From an uncultured Collinsella sp. (lineage in GTDB: Bacteria > Actinomycetota > Coriobacteriia > Coriobacteriales > Coriobacteriaceae): a DNA stretch of 24,583 bases. The notes under the pieces are model-generated. The model worked only from the letters and a program-made list of their open reading frames with translations, did no database searches and was not told the DNA's origin. Below, in pieces: positions 22,392 through 24,583 of the stretch. Each line of letters opens with the position of its first letter. Position 1 is the stretch's first letter. Both the position numbers and the translations under genes were made by a program. The DNA is taken from positions 1 to 24,583 of the forward strand of contig CATVYG010000036.1 of assembly GCA_958348225.1 (NCBI GenBank). Direction: 5' to 3'.

Positions 22392-23201
22392 ATGTCTTGC
22401 CTGCACCTTCATATCCTCGGCAGTGGCTCTAAAGGCAACTGCGCACTCATCGAGGGCCCGCAGGGGCTCATTATGGTCGATGACGGACTGTCTCGCCGCG
22501 AGACATTAAAGCGCATGGCAGAACTGGGGCTCTCGACAGACAACGTCTCGGCTCTTCTCATTACTCATGAGCATAGCGATCACATCAAGGGCCTCGATGT
22601 CTGGTGCAAGCACTGGCACGGCCCCCTCTTTGCCAGCAGGGGCACTCTTTCGAACAAAGAAAATCTTTCTCATCTGCCTGTCGAGGAATTCGATCCCGGT
22701 GACACCCTATCCATTGCCGGCATCCACGTGCAAACCTACTCAACGTCACACGATGTCATCAATCCAGTCGGCTATCGATTCGACACCCTCGATGATTCCA
22801 TCGGTTTTGCCACCGACACCGGAGAGCTATCGAGCCAAGCCATGAACACCCTCGAAGATTGTCGAGTCCTCGCACTCGAAAGCAACCACGATGTGACCAT
22901 GCTGCGCGAGGGAGAATATCCCCGCTTTCTTCAGGAGCGCATCCTGTCTGCAAGGGGACACCTCTCCAATGGCCAAGCCGCCGAAGCCGCGCGCGAACTT
23001 GTTACCGAACGCACCGAACAGCTCATTGCCATGCATATCAGCCAAGATAACAATCGTCCGAGCCTTACCGTCAAAAGCTATGCCAAAGCTCTGACCGCAA
23101 CCCTGGATGACGAGGTCGGCAGCTCCGCAACCCTTCTCCAAGGATCGCGAAAACTCTCGATACGCCCCGCAAGCCAGCATCGGCCAGTAACCATTCAATA
23201 G
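22392..23201 (+). CDS. MBL-fold metallo-hydrolase (YycJ/WalJ-like)
   Basis: This 269-residue protein is a single-domain metallo-beta-lactamase-fold hydrolase, probably a nuclease-type enzyme of the YycJ/WalJ group. It begins with LGSGSKGNC, typical of that group, then has the metal-binding HEHSDH (59-64), ATDTGEL, ESNHD and a C-terminal HLSN motif. In Bacillus, YycJ/WalJ is linked to cell-wall control and DNA repair; that role is not shown for this gene, and no walRK genes are nearby. The ATG at 22392 has only a weak GGAA in front, and the 48-base gap to the divergent tilS leaves little room for separate promoters. A strong terminator follows the stop. Confidence 0.9.
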   Translation: MSCLHLHILGSGSKGNCALIEGPQGLIMVDDGLSRRETLKRMAELGLSTDNVSALLITHEHSDHIKGLDVWCKHWHGPLFASRGTLSNKENLSHLPVEEFDPGDTLSIAGIHVQTYSTSHDVINPVGYRFDTLDDSIGFATDTGELSSQAMNTLEDCRVLALESNHDVTMLREGEYPRFLQERILSARGHLSNGQAAEAARELVTERTEQLIAMHISQDNNRPSLTVKSYAKALTATLDDEVGSSATLLQGSRKLSIRPASQHRPVTIQ

Positions 23202-23210
23202 ACTGTCCTA

Positions 23211-23260
23211 GACAGCAAAAGGGGCCGAGAATCGCTTCCCAGCCCCTTTTGCTGTCTTTT
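23211..23260 (+). terminator. Terminator of MBL-fold gene
   Basis: Bases 23211-23225 pair perfectly with 23242-23256 (15 bp, GACAGCAAAAGGGGC and its complement), followed by TTTT. It lies in the gap between the convergent MBL-fold gene and hsp20 gene and may help to end both. Confidence 0.9.
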
Positions 23261-23283
23261 AATAGCGCAGAACACCAACGAAG

Positions 23284-23715
23284 TTAGTCGATGGAGATCT
23301 TCGTAACGTTCTTCTTCTCGACGATCTTGGGGACCGTAACGGTCAGGATGCCGTCAGCGTACTTAGCCGAGAGGCCCTCGCTCGAAGCGTCCTTTAGATA
23401 CACGCCACGCGTCGCGCTGTACGAGCTGAACTCCTTCTGCAGGAAGTTCTTGCCCTCGTTCTCCTCGTCTTCCTCGACATTCACGCTAATGGACAGACGA
23501 CCCTCGTTAAGCTCGACATCGATATCGTCCTTGGCGACGCCGGTCAGATAAGCCTTGACCTCATAGCCGTCGCCCTTATCCTCAACGTCAACGGGAAACG
23601 CCTTGGAAGCAATCGAGTTGTTTGCAAGGTCAGTCATATCATCAAACAGATCGAACAGCGAGCTAGCAGAAGGACGAACGCCAAAAACCGAACGATAAGG
23701 AACCATGCTTGCCAT
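23284..23715 (-). CDS. Small heat-shock protein (Hsp20/alpha-crystallin family)
   Basis: This 143-residue chaperone binds unfolding proteins without ATP. The alpha-crystallin domain runs from about KAFPVDVEDKGDGYEVKAYL to the GILTVTVPK motif near the C-terminus, as in other bacterial Hsp20 proteins. The N-terminus (VFGVRPSASSLFDLFDDM) is the usual short hydrophobic arm. I start it at 23715 (MASMVPYRS), behind AAAGGAG; an ATG at 23748 is less likely. The 276-base upstream gap has an AT-rich 29-bp dyad (23782-23810) suited to heat-shock control. I see no clean HrcA-type CIRCE site. Confidence 0.93.
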   Translation of the reverse strand: MASMVPYRSVFGVRPSASSLFDLFDDMTDLANNSIASKAFPVDVEDKGDGYEVKAYLTGVAKDDIDVELNEGRLSISVNVEEDEENEGKNFLQKEFSSYSATRGVYLKDASSEGLSAKYADGILTVTVPKIVEKKNVTKISID

Positions 23716-23781
23716 GTTTACCACTCCTTTTAAGGACTGCCGAGTCATCTTCTAGGTGACTGGGACTTCTTTTGACGCTCT

Positions 23782-23810
23782 TATATATGCCCACCCAGTG
23801 CTCATATATA
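23782..23810. promoter_or_regulatory. 29-bp dyad upstream of hsp20 (operator candidate)
   Basis: TATATATG (23782-23789) and CATATATA (23803-23810) are perfect inverted arms. Between them CAC (23792-23794) and GTG (23798-23800) keep the same symmetry around 23796. It lies about 67 bases before the hsp20 ATG, where a promoter would be expected; the AT-rich arms could also contain -10-like sequences. It differs from the CIRCE and HAIR consensus sequences as I know them. A second, looser pair TGAGTC/GACTCA lies further upstream (about 23830 and 23865). Confidence 0.55.
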
Positions 23811-23992
23811 CATCGACTATAAAGTTTTTTGAGTCTAGTACTATAAGCATATCTAAGTGTGTTTGACTCAGGTTTTAATAAGGTTAAGGTTCTTTGAACC
23901 AGAGCTTAAATAACAAGTATGTTCACAGCTACAAATAGCAAGGGGCTTACAATGAGCGCGTACACGTTGTTGGTAACGAGCTAAAGGGCATC

Positions 23993-24460
23993 ATGGACGA
24001 CCAAAACCAGAACAAAATGTTTATGCCGACGCAGGGGGAAGATACTTCCACGCAGCCGCCGCGGTTCCATCGCCCCCACATCTCGCAAGAGCCCATTAAT
24101 GATCCGGAGCCCGAGTATGTGACGAGAAATCGATATCAAACGCTCGAGGATGCCCAAACGGGACGTAAACATATGGGCGTCGCCTCGGGAGACCCTGTAT
24201 ATCTGAAAGACGCACCATTATCTAAAAACAGCGCAGCTAGTGATGAGCCGATGAAAGCATCCGCCACTCATCGACAAAGAGGTCCTCGACCAAAGCAAAC
24301 CTTGACGCATTCGGCTCGCTATCTCGAAACGCCAAAACAGGGAAAATCAATCTTCGTTTCGACAAGTAAACGACGCAAGCAGCATCGACTGACAATCCCG
24401 CTTTTGATCATTGCGGTCATAGCAGTTGCCCTTGTTATTCGATTTATCTTCTTTAAATAA
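23993..24460 (+). CDS. Hypothetical protein with C-terminal membrane helix
   Basis: I do not recognise this 155-residue protein. Residues 1-130 are polar and probably disordered, rich in Pro, Gln, Ser, Lys and Arg. A basic stretch SKRRKQHR (about 124-131) is followed by a single hydrophobic helix (about 133-153, LTIPLLIIAVIAVALVIRF) ending in FFK. This is a tail-anchored layout with most of the protein in the cytoplasm. The start at 23993 has AAAGGGC in front, and a TACAAT (23948-23953) could be its -10. Its sequence is less GC-rich than its neighbours. No partner gene is evident. Confidence 0.75.
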   Translation: MDDQNQNKMFMPTQGEDTSTQPPRFHRPHISQEPINDPEPEYVTRNRYQTLEDAQTGRKHMGVASGDPVYLKDAPLSKNSAASDEPMKASATHRQRGPRPKQTLTHSARYLETPKQGKSIFVSTSKRRKQHRLTIPLLIIAVIAVALVIRFIFFK

Positions 24461-24524
24461 AGGCTCAATACCAAAAACGATAAGATCGTCTGGTGTAATA
24501 GAGTCATTTACGCCCCGTAAACGC

Positions 24525-24556
24525 AAAAAAGGGGGAGGCCGCGTGGCCTCCCCCTT
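24525..24556 (-). terminator. Terminator for a gene beyond the right edge
   Basis: AAGGGGGAGGCC (24529-24540) pairs with GGCCTCCCCCTT (24545-24556), with a 4-base loop. On the minus strand a run of six T follows. It points to a minus-strand gene ending to the right of the window; it could also weakly end the 155-residue gene. Confidence 0.75.
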
Positions 24557-24583
24557 CTCAGTTCAAGCGTACGGCTCGGTGCC

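Noticed and set aside
23816..23880. HAIR-type HspR site upstream of hsp20
   Set aside because: TTGAGT and GACTCA are present, but spacing and flanks do not match the consensus CTTGAGT-N7-ACTCAAG.

Overview
This 24.6 kb window is a high-GC bacterial chromosome segment. I think it comes from a gut Coriobacteriia (Actinomycetota), most likely Collinsella or a close relative. The basis is GC-rich codon use, a transketolase split into two genes, a tilS-hpt-ftsH block, a PTS-centred sugar metabolism, and short inverted repeats carrying GGGACA cores, which I associate with that group. This assignment is inference from memory, not from a search.

Layout. Bases 1-419 hold no gene; they contain a dense cluster of TTAGAGAGA motifs around a perfect 32-bp inverted repeat, then two hairpins. 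From 6415 down to 420, on the minus strand, lies a six-gene sugar operon: fructose-family PTS EIIBC, a stand-alone GatZ/KbaZ-family protein, a small transaldolase, the two halves of a transketolase, and the PTS EIIA. A LacI-family regulator (6831-7841, plus) diverges from it across a 415-base control region. Next come a membrane-anchored or secreted DNA/RNA non-specific endonuclease (7961-8926, plus) and, convergent to it, an EF-G-like GTPase with degenerate G motifs (9055-11130, minus). A polar amino acid ABC transporter (ATPase, permease, lipoprotein binding protein; 11437-13707, minus) has translationally overlapping genes. It is separated from an RlmD-type rRNA methyltransferase (14045-15493, plus) by a gap holding a perfect 34-bp inverted repeat.

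The second half has a PHP-domain phosphoesterase (15572-16393, minus), a PLP aminotransferase (16559-17743, minus), a REP-like repeat patch (17803-17896), and the tilS-hpt-ftsH cluster (22343 to 17966, minus). A YycJ-like metallo-beta-lactamase-fold protein (22392-23201) diverges from tilS. A small heat-shock protein (23284-23715, minus) has a striking 29-bp dyad upstream, and a 155-residue protein with a C-terminal membrane helix (23993-24460, plus) closes the window.

How the genes work together. The sugar operon is the most coherent system. A PTS would import and phosphorylate a ketose. The GatZ-like protein may epimerise or help cleave the ketose phosphate. Transaldolase and transketolase would then interconvert hexose, tetrose, pentose and heptose phosphates. 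All enzymes of a PTS-fed non-oxidative pentose phosphate route except the isomerase and epimerase sit in one transcription unit opposite one regulator. The substrate cannot be read from sequence. Most other genes are housekeeping. The unexplained signals are mostly non-coding: the TTAGAGAGA cluster, interlocked inverted repeats inside the sugar operon, the 34-bp inverted repeat, the 33-bp tandem repeat and the hsp20 dyad.
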